This document shows positions 1 through 6,857 of a stretch of DNA of 11,902 nt, in pieces (positions within the stretch are counted from its first letter, which is position 1; every line of letters begins with the position of its first letter). The stretch spans positions 1 through 11,902 of the forward strand of contig PAHB01000091.1 in assembly GCA_002704665.1 (NCBI GenBank). Direction: 5' to 3'. Source of the stretch: Pseudomonadota bacterium. Lineage in GTDB: Bacteria; Pseudomonadota; Gammaproteobacteria; Burkholderiales; Eutrophovitaceae. Both the position numbers and the translations under genes were made by a program. A model generated the notes under the pieces. It worked only from the letters and a program-made list of their open reading frames with translations, did no database searches and was not told the DNA's origin.

Positions 1-1
1 A

Positions 2-634
2 GAAAACGTGCAAAACCGTCAGCTTCAGACATGGCTTTGCGAGGAAGGGTACGCACAGATAGAATCTGAATGGAAAGAGCAGCTAGAACTGCGTGAAGAA
101 CTTAAGGACAAGCCAAGCGACTTAAAGCGATACGAAGAAAAGCTGAAATAAGCTACCTTTAACTACAATCGTGCAGAAGGCTACAGTAGTAAAGGCAAGC
201 ACTTTACTGCTAAGAAGTTCTACAGCAAGAGTGAAAGTCTTTGTGAAGATGCGTTAGAGATACTGCAAGAGCTTCTGCACTGTGATTGCAATATTCGCGT
301 TTGGTTAGATAGAGATATTTGCTTTGAAGTAGGCGGCGGCTTGAGTGCAGATATTTTTTCGCTTCCACGCTTAGTTACGTCACGTAGCAACGAAAAGATT
401 CATGATGACAGCAGAACTACAAGTAAGCAGAGTGTGAAGTTAGCTGTAGTTCAACGTGCAATGTACAACATTGGTAGAGACGCAGCGCCAGCATCTAAGC
501 CCACAGTTCCCCAGTTAGATACACTTATTAAGCAGCAAGCGCAGTTTGGTAGACGAGTGACACAAAAGAACATGTTTGGTTTTAGCACGTTCTTCGTCTT
601 ACAATGTGCAACAAGGGATTGCGTAGACTATTGA
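2..634 (+). pseudogene. Broken unrecognised gene, 3' part, with in-frame TAA
   Basis: I do not recognise this protein family. One frame is open from the left edge to a TAA at 149-151 and then stays open in the same frame to a TGA at 632-634, about 210 codons in all. The first part is charged and probably helical (WKEQLELREELKD, then DLKRYEEKLK). The part after the stop includes FNYNRAEGYSSKGKHFTAKKF, then VWLDRDICFEVGGG and LPRLVTSRSNEK. No ATG lies in frame between the stop and position 459, so the second half is unlikely to be an independent gene. A TTG at 341 is possible but has no family support. TAA is one transition away from the Gln codon CAA, so a nonsense mutation is the simplest reading. 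Serine codons are mostly AGC/AGT (12 of 16 counted). The upstream part and start lie outside the window. It could be phage or plasmid debris, but this is inference. Confidence 0.5.
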
Positions 635-690
635 ATTGCAATAGTTGCATAGGCGCAAATAAAACGTGCGAAGTAGTGGTTGAGTTAGAC

Positions 691-726
691 ATTAGTTGCA
701 CGCTAACTATTAGGATGTGTTAAATA
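691..726 (+). promoter_or_regulatory. Weak candidate promoter for the queA operon
   Basis: The non-coding stretch 635-782 lies between the broken gene and queA. The best start signal I can find is TTGCAC at 696-701 and TAAATA at 721-726, spaced 19 bases, with a TG two bases before the -10-like box. The match is poor and the spacer is long. A promoter is expected here because six genes follow on this strand, but the exact site is a guess. A second short inverted repeat, TTGATA at 728-733 with TATCAA at 746-751, lies just downstream. Confidence 0.2.
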
Positions 727-782
727 ATTGATAATAAACAAGAAAGTATCAACGTCGCTACTGAGTGGGGTTAAGCATAGTT

Positions 783-1820
783 GTGGAAACTAAAGAATTT
801 GATTATTTTTTACCTGACGAGCTAATTGCCCGCTTTCCTCTCAAGAAAAGATCTGATAGCAGGATTCTCTATGTTTCTGGAAACAAAAAGTCATTTCCAG
901 AGGCTTTATTTCCATCATTATCACTTTTCTTAAATGATAAAGATGTTCTGATTATGAACGATACTAGAGTTATCAAGTCTCGCCTGATAGGAAAAAAAAA
1001 ATCAGGCGGTGTGGTAGAGTTTCTTTGCACACGGATTTTGTCGCTCAAAACAGCAAATGGTCTACTTAGGTCGAATAGACCAATAAAAATTGATTCCGAA
1101 TTATTTTTCGCTGGAAAGTATAAGGCGATAGTCGAAGAAAAATTAGGTGAGGAGTATCTGCTTCGTTTTGAATTTCCAATAAAAAAAATATTGGAAGCAG
1201 TAGCAATGCTTGCTCTCCCACCATATATGGGCCGGGATTCAATGTTGGCCGATGAGAAGCGTTATCAAACAATCTATGGAAGCAAGCCAGGAGCCATTGC
1301 CGCGCCAACTGCCGGTTTACATTTTGATGAGGAGTTAATAAATGTAATAAAATCAAAGGGGGTCGAAGTGGGTTTTATTACACTTCATGTTGGTTTGGGA
1401 ACTTTTAAGCCGGTAAGAAGTAAATTGATTTCGCATCATCAGATGCATGAGGAGTATTTTTCGGTTTCCGAGAAAACAGTTGATCTTATAAAAAGAGCGA
1501 GGGCGCGGGGTGGTAGAGTTGTTGCAGTTGGTACCACGACGCTCAGAGCGCTGGAAAGTATTTCAGATGGAGACCAGATAAATGCATTTGAAGGTAACAC
1601 TGGAATTTTCATATTTCCGGGATATGAATTTAATGTTGTTGATGTGCTTGTGACTAATTTTCATTTGCCGAAATCGACGTTGTTGATGTTGGTATATGCC
1701 TTTGGAGGAATAGAACAAGTTCGGGCGGCTTACAAGCATGCAATAGAAAAAAAATTTAGATTCTATAGTTATGGGGATGCAATGTGTATCAGTCGGAGAT
1801 GCATTGAGAACGAAGAATGA
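783..1820 (+). CDS. queA: S-adenosylmethionine:tRNA ribosyltransferase-isomerase QueA
   Basis: QueA transfers and rearranges the ribosyl group of S-adenosylmethionine onto preQ1 in tRNA, giving epoxyqueuosine at wobble position 34. It is a cytoplasmic enzyme. The 345-residue protein matches E. coli QueA (356) along its length. Visible family blocks are FDYFLPDELIARFP at the N terminus, NDTRVIKSRL, the PGAIAAPTAGLHFDEEL block near the middle, TLHVGLGTFKPV, VGTTTLRALES, VTNFHLPKSTLLMLV and FYSYGDAM near the end. I chose the GTG at 783 over the GTG at 765. It gives METKEFDYFLPDELI, which aligns residue for residue with the E. coli start, and a GGGG stretch lies upstream at 767-770. The stop overlaps the tgt start by four bases (ATGA), indicating translational coupling. 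Ten A residues at 992-1001 encode three lysines inside a hairpin-forming repeat. The frame is intact there. Confidence 0.96.
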   Translation: METKEFDYFLPDELIARFPLKKRSDSRILYVSGNKKSFPEALFPSLSLFLNDKDVLIMNDTRVIKSRLIGKKKSGGVVEFLCTRILSLKTANGLLRSNRPIKIDSELFFAGKYKAIVEEKLGEEYLLRFEFPIKKILEAVAMLALPPYMGRDSMLADEKRYQTIYGSKPGAIAAPTAGLHFDEELINVIKSKGVEVGFITLHVGLGTFKPVRSKLISHHQMHEEYFSVSEKTVDLIKRARARGGRVVAVGTTTLRALESISDGDQINAFEGNTGIFIFPGYEFNVVDVLVTNFHLPKSTLLMLVYAFGGIEQVRAAYKHAIEKKFRFYSYGDAMCISRRCIENEE

Positions 1821-2917
1821 AATTTGAAATAAAACAAAGAGACAAGTCTGCGCGGACGGGTGTGCTCACAATTGCTAATAAGACTGTACAGACACCCACA
1901 TTTATGCCCGTCGGCACTTATGGAACAGTAAAAGCTATGTCACCTCAATCTTTGTATTCAGTTGGTGCAGAGATCATTCTGGGGAATACTTTTCATCTTT
2001 GGCTGCGTCCAGGAACCGAGATAATCAAATTGCACGGAAAAATACATGATTTCATTGGGTGGGATCGGTTGATACTGACTGATTCGGGTGGTTTTCAAGT
2101 ATTTAGTCTTGGAGAACTTGCGCGAATTCAGGAAAAAGGGGTTGATTTTCAGTCCCCCATTGACGGAAGGCCATGTTTTTTGTCTCCCGAAAAATCAATC
2201 CAGATACAATCTGAGATAGGTTCCGATATAGCGATGATTTTTGATGATTGCACAAAATTTCCGTCCAGCTTTATTGATACCAAAAAATCGATGGAATTAT
2301 CGCTTCGCTGGGCAGAAAGATGCAAAAGAGCCCATAAATCTCGAACACAAGAATTATTTGGAATTGTTCAAGGAGGAATGTACGAAGAATTGAGAGCAAA
2401 ATCTGTCTCTGAAATTTTAGATATCGGATTTAATGGTTATGCAATAGGAGGACTGTCGGTCGGGGAACCTAAGGCAGATATGTGGCGGATGGTGAAATTT
2501 GTAGCCCCGCTTCTGCCCGAAGAAAAGCCAAGATATTTGATGGGGGTTGGAACGCCAAACGATCTTATAAAAGCTGTTTGTTTGGGGGTCGATATGTTTG
2601 ATTGCGTTCTTCCCACTCGAAATGCAAGAAACGGTTGGGTTTACAGTAAAAAAGGAGTGATCAAACTGCGAAATGCTGGGTATCGCGATGATCTCAAACC
2701 AATTGATCCGGACTGTGATTGCTATACATGTAAACACTTCACAAGATCCTACCTTCATCATTTGCAAAAAAATAATGAGATATTGGGAGCTCAACTAAAT
2801 ACATTCCATAACTTGTATTTTTACCAAATGTTGATGAAAAACTTAAGATTAGCTATTAATGATGGAGTTTTATCTGACTTTCACGAACATTTTGGCTATT
2901 CTTTTGCGATGCCGTGA
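1817..2917 (+). CDS. tgt: Queuine/preQ1 tRNA-guanine transglycosylase Tgt
   Basis: Tgt exchanges guanine 34 for preQ1 in tRNAs with GUN anticodons (Tyr, His, Asp, Asn), the step just before QueA acts. The 366-residue protein is close to E. coli Tgt (375). It shows the TDSGGFQVFSLGEL motif with Asp89, the FGIVQGGMY loop near 181-189, GGLSVGEP near 211-218, and FDCVLPTRNARNG with the nucleophilic Asp at 262. The structural zinc ligands are Cys300, Cys302, Cys305 and His331, in the pattern CDCYTC followed by FHNL. All of these are two residues earlier than in E. coli numbering. The ATG overlaps the queA stop codon. Gene order queA-tgt-yajC is the classical one. No missing residue or break is seen. 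Confidence 0.98.
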   Translation: MKFEIKQRDKSARTGVLTIANKTVQTPTFMPVGTYGTVKAMSPQSLYSVGAEIILGNTFHLWLRPGTEIIKLHGKIHDFIGWDRLILTDSGGFQVFSLGELARIQEKGVDFQSPIDGRPCFLSPEKSIQIQSEIGSDIAMIFDDCTKFPSSFIDTKKSMELSLRWAERCKRAHKSRTQELFGIVQGGMYEELRAKSVSEILDIGFNGYAIGGLSVGEPKADMWRMVKFVAPLLPEEKPRYLMGVGTPNDLIKAVCLGVDMFDCVLPTRNARNGWVYSKKGVIKLRNAGYRDDLKPIDPDCDCYTCKHFTRSYLHHLQKNNEILGAQLNTFHNLYFYQMLMKNLRLAINDGVLSDFHEHFGYSFAMP

Positions 2918-2965
2918 TATCATTCCGGTGAAAATTGCAAATTTAATAGAAAAAGGAATATCGAC

Positions 2966-3298
2966 GTGTATATAAAAGAAGCGTTTGCGCAGGCGGAAGC
3001 TGCAAGCCAGTCGGGAGGAATGTTGGGATTGCTTCCCCTCGTATTCATGTTTGTTTTGCTGTATTTCTTAATGATTCGTCCTCAAACAAAGCGGGCCAAG
3101 GAACATAAGACTATGCTTCAAGGCTTGGAGAAAGGCGACGAGATCGTTACGCGGGGAGGAACTTTGGGTAAAGTAACCCGGGTTGGAGATCAATTTGTTT
3201 CCATAGAAATATCAGAAAACACCGAAATCAGTGTTCAAAAACCGTCAATAGAGACGCTACTGCCGAAAGGTACCATCAAAAATGCGTCCTCTTCATAG
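2966..3298 (+). CDS. yajC: Sec translocon accessory subunit YajC
   Basis: YajC is a small inner-membrane protein that associates with SecD and SecF and helps the SecYEG translocon. The 110 residues equal the E. coli length. A short alanine-rich N terminus is followed by one membrane helix at about 20-38 (LLPLVFMFVLLYFLMIRP), then the cytoplasmic domain with RPQTKRAKEHK, the KGDEIVTRGGTLGKV motif and a terminal LLPKGTIK. The start is GTG at 2966 with AAGGA at 2953-2957 eight bases before it. The 48-base gap after tgt can pair GATAT and TTCC (2916-2926) with GGAATATC (2955-2962), which would cover part of the ribosome binding site. That pairing is inferred only. Confidence 0.96.
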   Translation: MYIKEAFAQAEAASQSGGMLGLLPLVFMFVLLYFLMIRPQTKRAKEHKTMLQGLEKGDEIVTRGGTLGKVTRVGDQFVSIEISENTEISVQKPSIETLLPKGTIKNASSS

Positions 3299-3350
3299 AG
3301 CTTTAAGGATGACTTCAGTTATCGTCTAATCACAGGGTTTTAATGCAATC

Positions 3351-5219
3351 ATGAACCAATATCCTATTTGGAAGAATCTAATAGTTTTTATAATCGTAGG
3401 TATAGGTTGTGTTTACACCGTTCCGAATTTCTATGGGGAGTCTCCAGCGGTTCAGATATCCGCGACAGGGTCTTCGGTAAAAATCGATACGGCATTGATG
3501 GATAAGGTAATTTCTATTTTGTCGGAGGAAAACATGAATCCTTCTGAAATTTATCGGGAAGATTCTAGTATCAAATTGCGATTTGATACTGCAGATGCTC
3601 AGATTCAATCGAAAGACGTGTTGCAAAACGAACTTGGGGAGGGGGTAGTAGTGGCTCTTAATCTGCTGCCTAATTCTCCCCGTTGGTTTGGTAGTCTTGG
3701 AGCATTACCGATGTATCTTGGTTTGGACTTGAGGGGGGGCGTCCACTTTTTACTACAAGTTGACATGCAGGATGCTAGGGTTAAGGCAATCGAGAGGTAT
3801 AGTCAAGACGTTCGGCAAGTGCTCAGGGAAAAAAGTATTCGCTACTCCGGAATTTCGTTACTGAAGAGCTCACTTATCGTAGAATTTAGGGATCAGCAGT
3901 CAGTCGACAGTTCCATGGATATTTTGGTCGAAGAAGTCCCGAATTTAAACATAACTTCTTTGATCGGTTCGGGAGAATTCAAGATTCTATGCGCGTTGTC
4001 AGATGACATGATTGTTCAGATAGAAGAGTATGCTATCGAACAAAACCTTACAACTTTGAGAAAAAGGGTAAATGAGCTTGGAGTGGCGGAGCCCATAGTC
4101 CAGAAATCGGGAAAAGACAGGATAGTCGTCCAACTTCCGGGAGTTCAGGATACAGCAAAAGCAAAAGATATTCTGGGCCGAACCGCTAGCTTAGAGGTCA
4201 GGTTGTTAGACGAGGAAAAAATGGATAGTACTACACTGCAAGCTTCAGTGAGTGGGCAGGTGCCATTTGGCGTTGATTTGCTGTTTGACAGAACTGGGGT
4301 TCCCTACTTGTTGAAGAAAAATATTATCTTAACTGGTGAAAGAATAGCTGACGCTCAACCTGGATTCGATGGGCAGACTGGCGAGCCGGCCGTTCACCTT
4401 ACATTAGATGGTCGTGGGGCATCGATTTTTCAGAGGGCGACGCGAGAAAATGTAGGTAGGCGGATAGCGATGGTTTTGTCGGAAAAAGGAAGCTCTGAGG
4501 TTGTTACAGCTCCGGTGGTGAGACAGGAGATTGGTGGGGGACGAGTTCAAATTAGCGGTCAAATGACAACCACCGAGGCTAGGGATGTCGCGCTTCTGTT
4601 GCGTTCCGGTGCTCTGGCAGCGCCGATGGAAATTATTGAGGAAAGAACGGTTGGACCAAGCTTGGGAGCTGAGAACATCACAAAAGGGTTCAGGTCTACG
4701 TGGATCGGGTTCTTGGCTCTTGCTCTGTTTATAGCGGTTTATTATAACCTTTTTGGAATATTTTCTGTCGTAGCACTAGTTGTGAATTTGACCCTCCTTG
4801 TATCTTTGTTATCAATGTTACAAGCCACCCTAACATTGCCGGGGTTTGCTGCGATAGCTCTTACTCTGGGAATGGCAATTGACGCAAATGTTCTTATCAA
4901 CGAAAGAATTCGTGAAGAAATTAGAGCGGGCATCACTCCTCAAGCTGCTATTGCCGCAGGGTACGAGAGGGCTTGGGCCACGATTCTAGATTCGAATGTT
5001 ACTACCCTCATTGCGGGTATAGCCTTGTTTTATTTTGGTTCAGGTCCAATTAGAGGGTTTGCAGTTGTGCATTGTTTGGGCATTTTAACTTCAGTATTTA
5101 GTGCAGTTTTAGTTTCACGAGCGATGGTAAATTTTGTTTTCGGACGCCGAAGGCAGATAGATCGATTGCCTATTGGTAATACGGATTGGCACAAGTCCAG
5201 CAAAGTTACTAGTTCATAA
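3351..5219 (+). CDS. secD: Protein translocase subunit SecD
   Basis: SecD is an inner-membrane RND-type subunit that, with SecF, uses the proton motive force to pull exported proteins through SecYEG on the periplasmic side. The 622 residues compare with 615 in E. coli. The N terminus (YPIWKNLIVFIIVGIG) forms TM1 at about 8-26. The periplasmic P1 region contains LGLDLRGGVHFLLQVDM at about 123-139. QMTTTEARDVALLLRSGAL lies near 404-422, ahead of five membrane helices at about 449-466, 468-490, 494-516, 543-564 and 566-592. Asp511 in GMAIDANVLINERIREE is the counterpart of the conserved E. coli Asp519 in the proton path. The Shine-Dalgarno signal is weak: only CAGGG at 3333-3337 is seen, thirteen bases before ATG. 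An out-of-frame ATG at 3343 opens only three codons. secF follows after 19 bases. Confidence 0.97.
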   Translation: MNQYPIWKNLIVFIIVGIGCVYTVPNFYGESPAVQISATGSSVKIDTALMDKVISILSEENMNPSEIYREDSSIKLRFDTADAQIQSKDVLQNELGEGVVVALNLLPNSPRWFGSLGALPMYLGLDLRGGVHFLLQVDMQDARVKAIERYSQDVRQVLREKSIRYSGISLLKSSLIVEFRDQQSVDSSMDILVEEVPNLNITSLIGSGEFKILCALSDDMIVQIEEYAIEQNLTTLRKRVNELGVAEPIVQKSGKDRIVVQLPGVQDTAKAKDILGRTASLEVRLLDEEKMDSTTLQASVSGQVPFGVDLLFDRTGVPYLLKKNIILTGERIADAQPGFDGQTGEPAVHLTLDGRGASIFQRATRENVGRRIAMVLSEKGSSEVVTAPVVRQEIGGGRVQISGQMTTTEARDVALLLRSGALAAPMEIIEERTVGPSLGAENITKGFRSTWIGFLALALFIAVYYNLFGIFSVVALVVNLTLLVSLLSMLQATLTLPGFAAIALTLGMAIDANVLINERIREEIRAGITPQAAIAAGYERAWATILDSNVTTLIAGIALFYFGSGPIRGFAVVHCLGILTSVFSAVLVSRAMVNFVFGRRRQIDRLPIGNTDWHKSSKVTSS

Positions 5220-5238
5220 TTTTTGGTAATATAGGTTT

Positions 5239-6168
5239 ATGGAATTTTTTAGAGTAAAAAAAACTATCCCCTTTATGCGATATGCGTTGATGTTCAATGT
5301 TGTATCGATTGTGACATTTCTTATCGCTGTTGGTGCGTTATCTACCAAAGGTTTAAATTTGGGAGTAGAGTTTACAGGCGGAACTGTAATGGAAGTAAGC
5401 TATGAGAACGGAGCTGACGTAGAAAAAGTACGCAGCGTTTTAACGAATAAAGGTTTACAGGACGTTCACGTTCAAACATTTGGAGACTCTAGGCTCGTGC
5501 TCATCAGACTTCCCCAAAATAAAGATCTAACAGGAGCGCAGCTGTCAGAAGTAGTAATTAGCGCCCTTAGGAAGGCGGAACCAACTGTCGAAGTCCGACG
5601 TGTCGATTTTGTTGGATCGCAAGTGGGTAAAGAAATGGTAGAAAACGGGGGACTCGCTATTCTGTTTGTGTCAATCGGGATTATCATTTATTTAGCTTTG
5701 CGCTTTGAATGGAAATTTGGAGTTTCGGGTATCTTGGCTAACCTCCACGACGTCATTATTATCTTGGGTGTTTTTTCTTTATTTCAATGGGAATTCTCGC
5801 TTCCAGTATTGGCCGCGATATTAGCAGTGTTAGGTTACTCGGTTAATGAATCCGTAGTGGTTTTTGATCGTATTAGAGAAAATTTCAAAAAAATGAAGCA
5901 AGCCGACGTTAAAACTGTTATTGATAGCGCTATCACAAAAAATATGTCTAGAACCATTATTACCCATGGAAGTACTCAGCTTATGGTCTTGTCTATTCTA
6001 GTCTTTGGTGGTGAAACATTATTTCATTTTGCCCTTGCACTCACGATTGGAATATTATTTGGAATCTATTCTTCCATTTTTGTAGCGAGTTCTCTAGTGC
6101 TTTGGCTTGGGGTAACCCGAGAAGATTTAGTAAAACCACAAAAGAAAACTGACGAAGCAGTTGTATAA
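5239..6168 (+). CDS. secF: Protein translocase subunit SecF
   Basis: SecF is the partner of SecD in the proton-driven Sec accessory complex of the inner membrane. The 309 residues compare with 323 in E. coli and lack the longer E. coli N-terminal tail. TM1 lies at about 16-34. The periplasmic domain begins with LGVEFTGGTVMEV (41-53) and includes RRVDFVGSQVGKEM near 120-133. Five more membrane helices follow, with LRFEWKFG (154-161), ANLHDVIIILG and GYSVNESVVVFDRIRENF near 199-216. In that last motif the acidic residue equivalent to E. coli Asp213 is Glu204, a conservative change at a functionally sensitive position. The ATG at 5239 has only a weak AGGT four bases upstream. Translation is probably helped by the closely spaced secD stop. 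Confidence 0.97.
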   Translation: MEFFRVKKTIPFMRYALMFNVVSIVTFLIAVGALSTKGLNLGVEFTGGTVMEVSYENGADVEKVRSVLTNKGLQDVHVQTFGDSRLVLIRLPQNKDLTGAQLSEVVISALRKAEPTVEVRRVDFVGSQVGKEMVENGGLAILFVSIGIIIYLALRFEWKFGVSGILANLHDVIIILGVFSLFQWEFSLPVLAAILAVLGYSVNESVVVFDRIRENFKKMKQADVKTVIDSAITKNMSRTIITHGSTQLMVLSILVFGGETLFHFALALTIGILFGIYSSIFVASSLVLWLGVTREDLVKPQKKTDEAVV

Positions 6169-6173
6169 AATTT

Positions 6174-6815
6174 GTGGAAAATTTACAAATTGCTATTGAT
6201 CTTTTCTTGCACTTAGATGCATACCTAGAAAACTTTATAGACTCTTATGGTGAATGGGTATATCCACTTACGTTTTTTATAGTTTTCCTTGAAACTGGAT
6301 TTGTTCTAACACCTTTTTTGCCAGGCGACTCGTTGCTCTTCGTTTTGGGTGCAATTGCCGCAACCGGAGGATTAAATATTCACTTAGCTGCGGCTTTATT
6401 GATAATTGCAGCTATTTTAGGAGATACGTTGAACTACTCTCTAGGTAACTACTTGGGCCCCAAGGTTTTCTCAAACCAAAATAGCAAGATTTTTAACCCT
6501 ATGTATTTGTCAAAAACACAATTATTTTTTAAAAAACATGGAGGTAAAGCTGTGGTCTTAGCCCGTTTTATCCCAATATTGCGGACATATGCCCCATTCG
6601 TTGCAGGGTGCGGAAGTATGAGATACCAATCTTTTATTTTTTATAATATATTTGGTGCAATTTTATGGGTGGGTTCAATAGGATACGCGGGGTATTTTTT
6701 CGGCGGAATTCCTTTTGTTAAGAACAATATAAGTATTTTTATCTTGGGCATTGTCTTCCTGTCCGTCAGTCCCATAATATTAAATCTTTTGAGATCTAGA
6801 CAGCAAAAAACTTAA
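6174..6815 (+). CDS. dedA: DedA family inner-membrane protein
   Basis: DedA-family proteins (SNARE-associated/VTT domain) are polytopic inner-membrane proteins. Members have been shown to flip undecaprenyl phosphate back across the membrane and to be needed for envelope integrity and proton homeostasis. The 213 residues match E. coli DedA throughout, including FLETGFVLTPFLPGDSLLF (38-56), GDTLNYSLG, NSKIFNPMYL, FFKKHGGKAVVLARF and IPILRTYAPFVAG. Residues essential in E. coli YqjA/YghB are present: Glu40, Asp52, Arg131 and Arg137. The start is GTG at 6174, five bases after the secF stop. It has no Shine-Dalgarno sequence, so coupling to secF is likely. It aligns exactly with the E. coli start. 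This is the last gene of the queA-secF run. The exact substrate of this paralogue is not known from sequence. Confidence 0.93.
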   Translation: MENLQIAIDLFLHLDAYLENFIDSYGEWVYPLTFFIVFLETGFVLTPFLPGDSLLFVLGAIAATGGLNIHLAAALLIIAAILGDTLNYSLGNYLGPKVFSNQNSKIFNPMYLSKTQLFFKKHGGKAVVLARFIPILRTYAPFVAGCGSMRYQSFIFYNIFGAILWVGSIGYAGYFFGGIPFVKNNISIFILGIVFLSVSPIILNLLRSRQQKT

Positions 6816-6822
6816 GGAATTC

Positions 6823-6857
6823 ATTGGTAAAATCAAATGGATTTAGCCAATTTTTCT
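6823..6857 (+). terminator. Intrinsic terminator after dedA, overlapping the purB end
   Basis: The arm at 6823-6834 (ATTGGTAAAATC) pairs with 6840-6851 (GATTTAGCCAAT) around a five-base loop AAATG. The 12-position stem has one A-A mismatch and one G-U pair. The second arm runs straight into TTTT at 6852-6855, then CT. This is a plus-strand terminator for the queA-dedA run. The hairpin covers the purB stop codon (6833-6835). Read on the minus strand, the stem is followed by GAATTCC rather than a T tract, so it would not be a good rho-independent terminator for purB. The stem is AT-rich, so strength is uncertain. Confidence 0.6.

Noticed and set aside
149..151. Stop-codon readthrough or recoding at the TAA
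   Set aside because: UAA is the least likely codon for recoding, and no recoding structure is evident. A nonsense mutation is simpler.
341..634. A separate gene starting at TTG 341
   Set aside because: The same frame is open from 152 with protein-like sequence, and TTG has no clear ribosome binding site, so it is better read as part of the broken gene.
765..782. An earlier GTG start for queA
   Set aside because: It adds MGLSIV, with no family match and no ribosome binding site. The GTG at 783 aligns exactly with the E. coli start.
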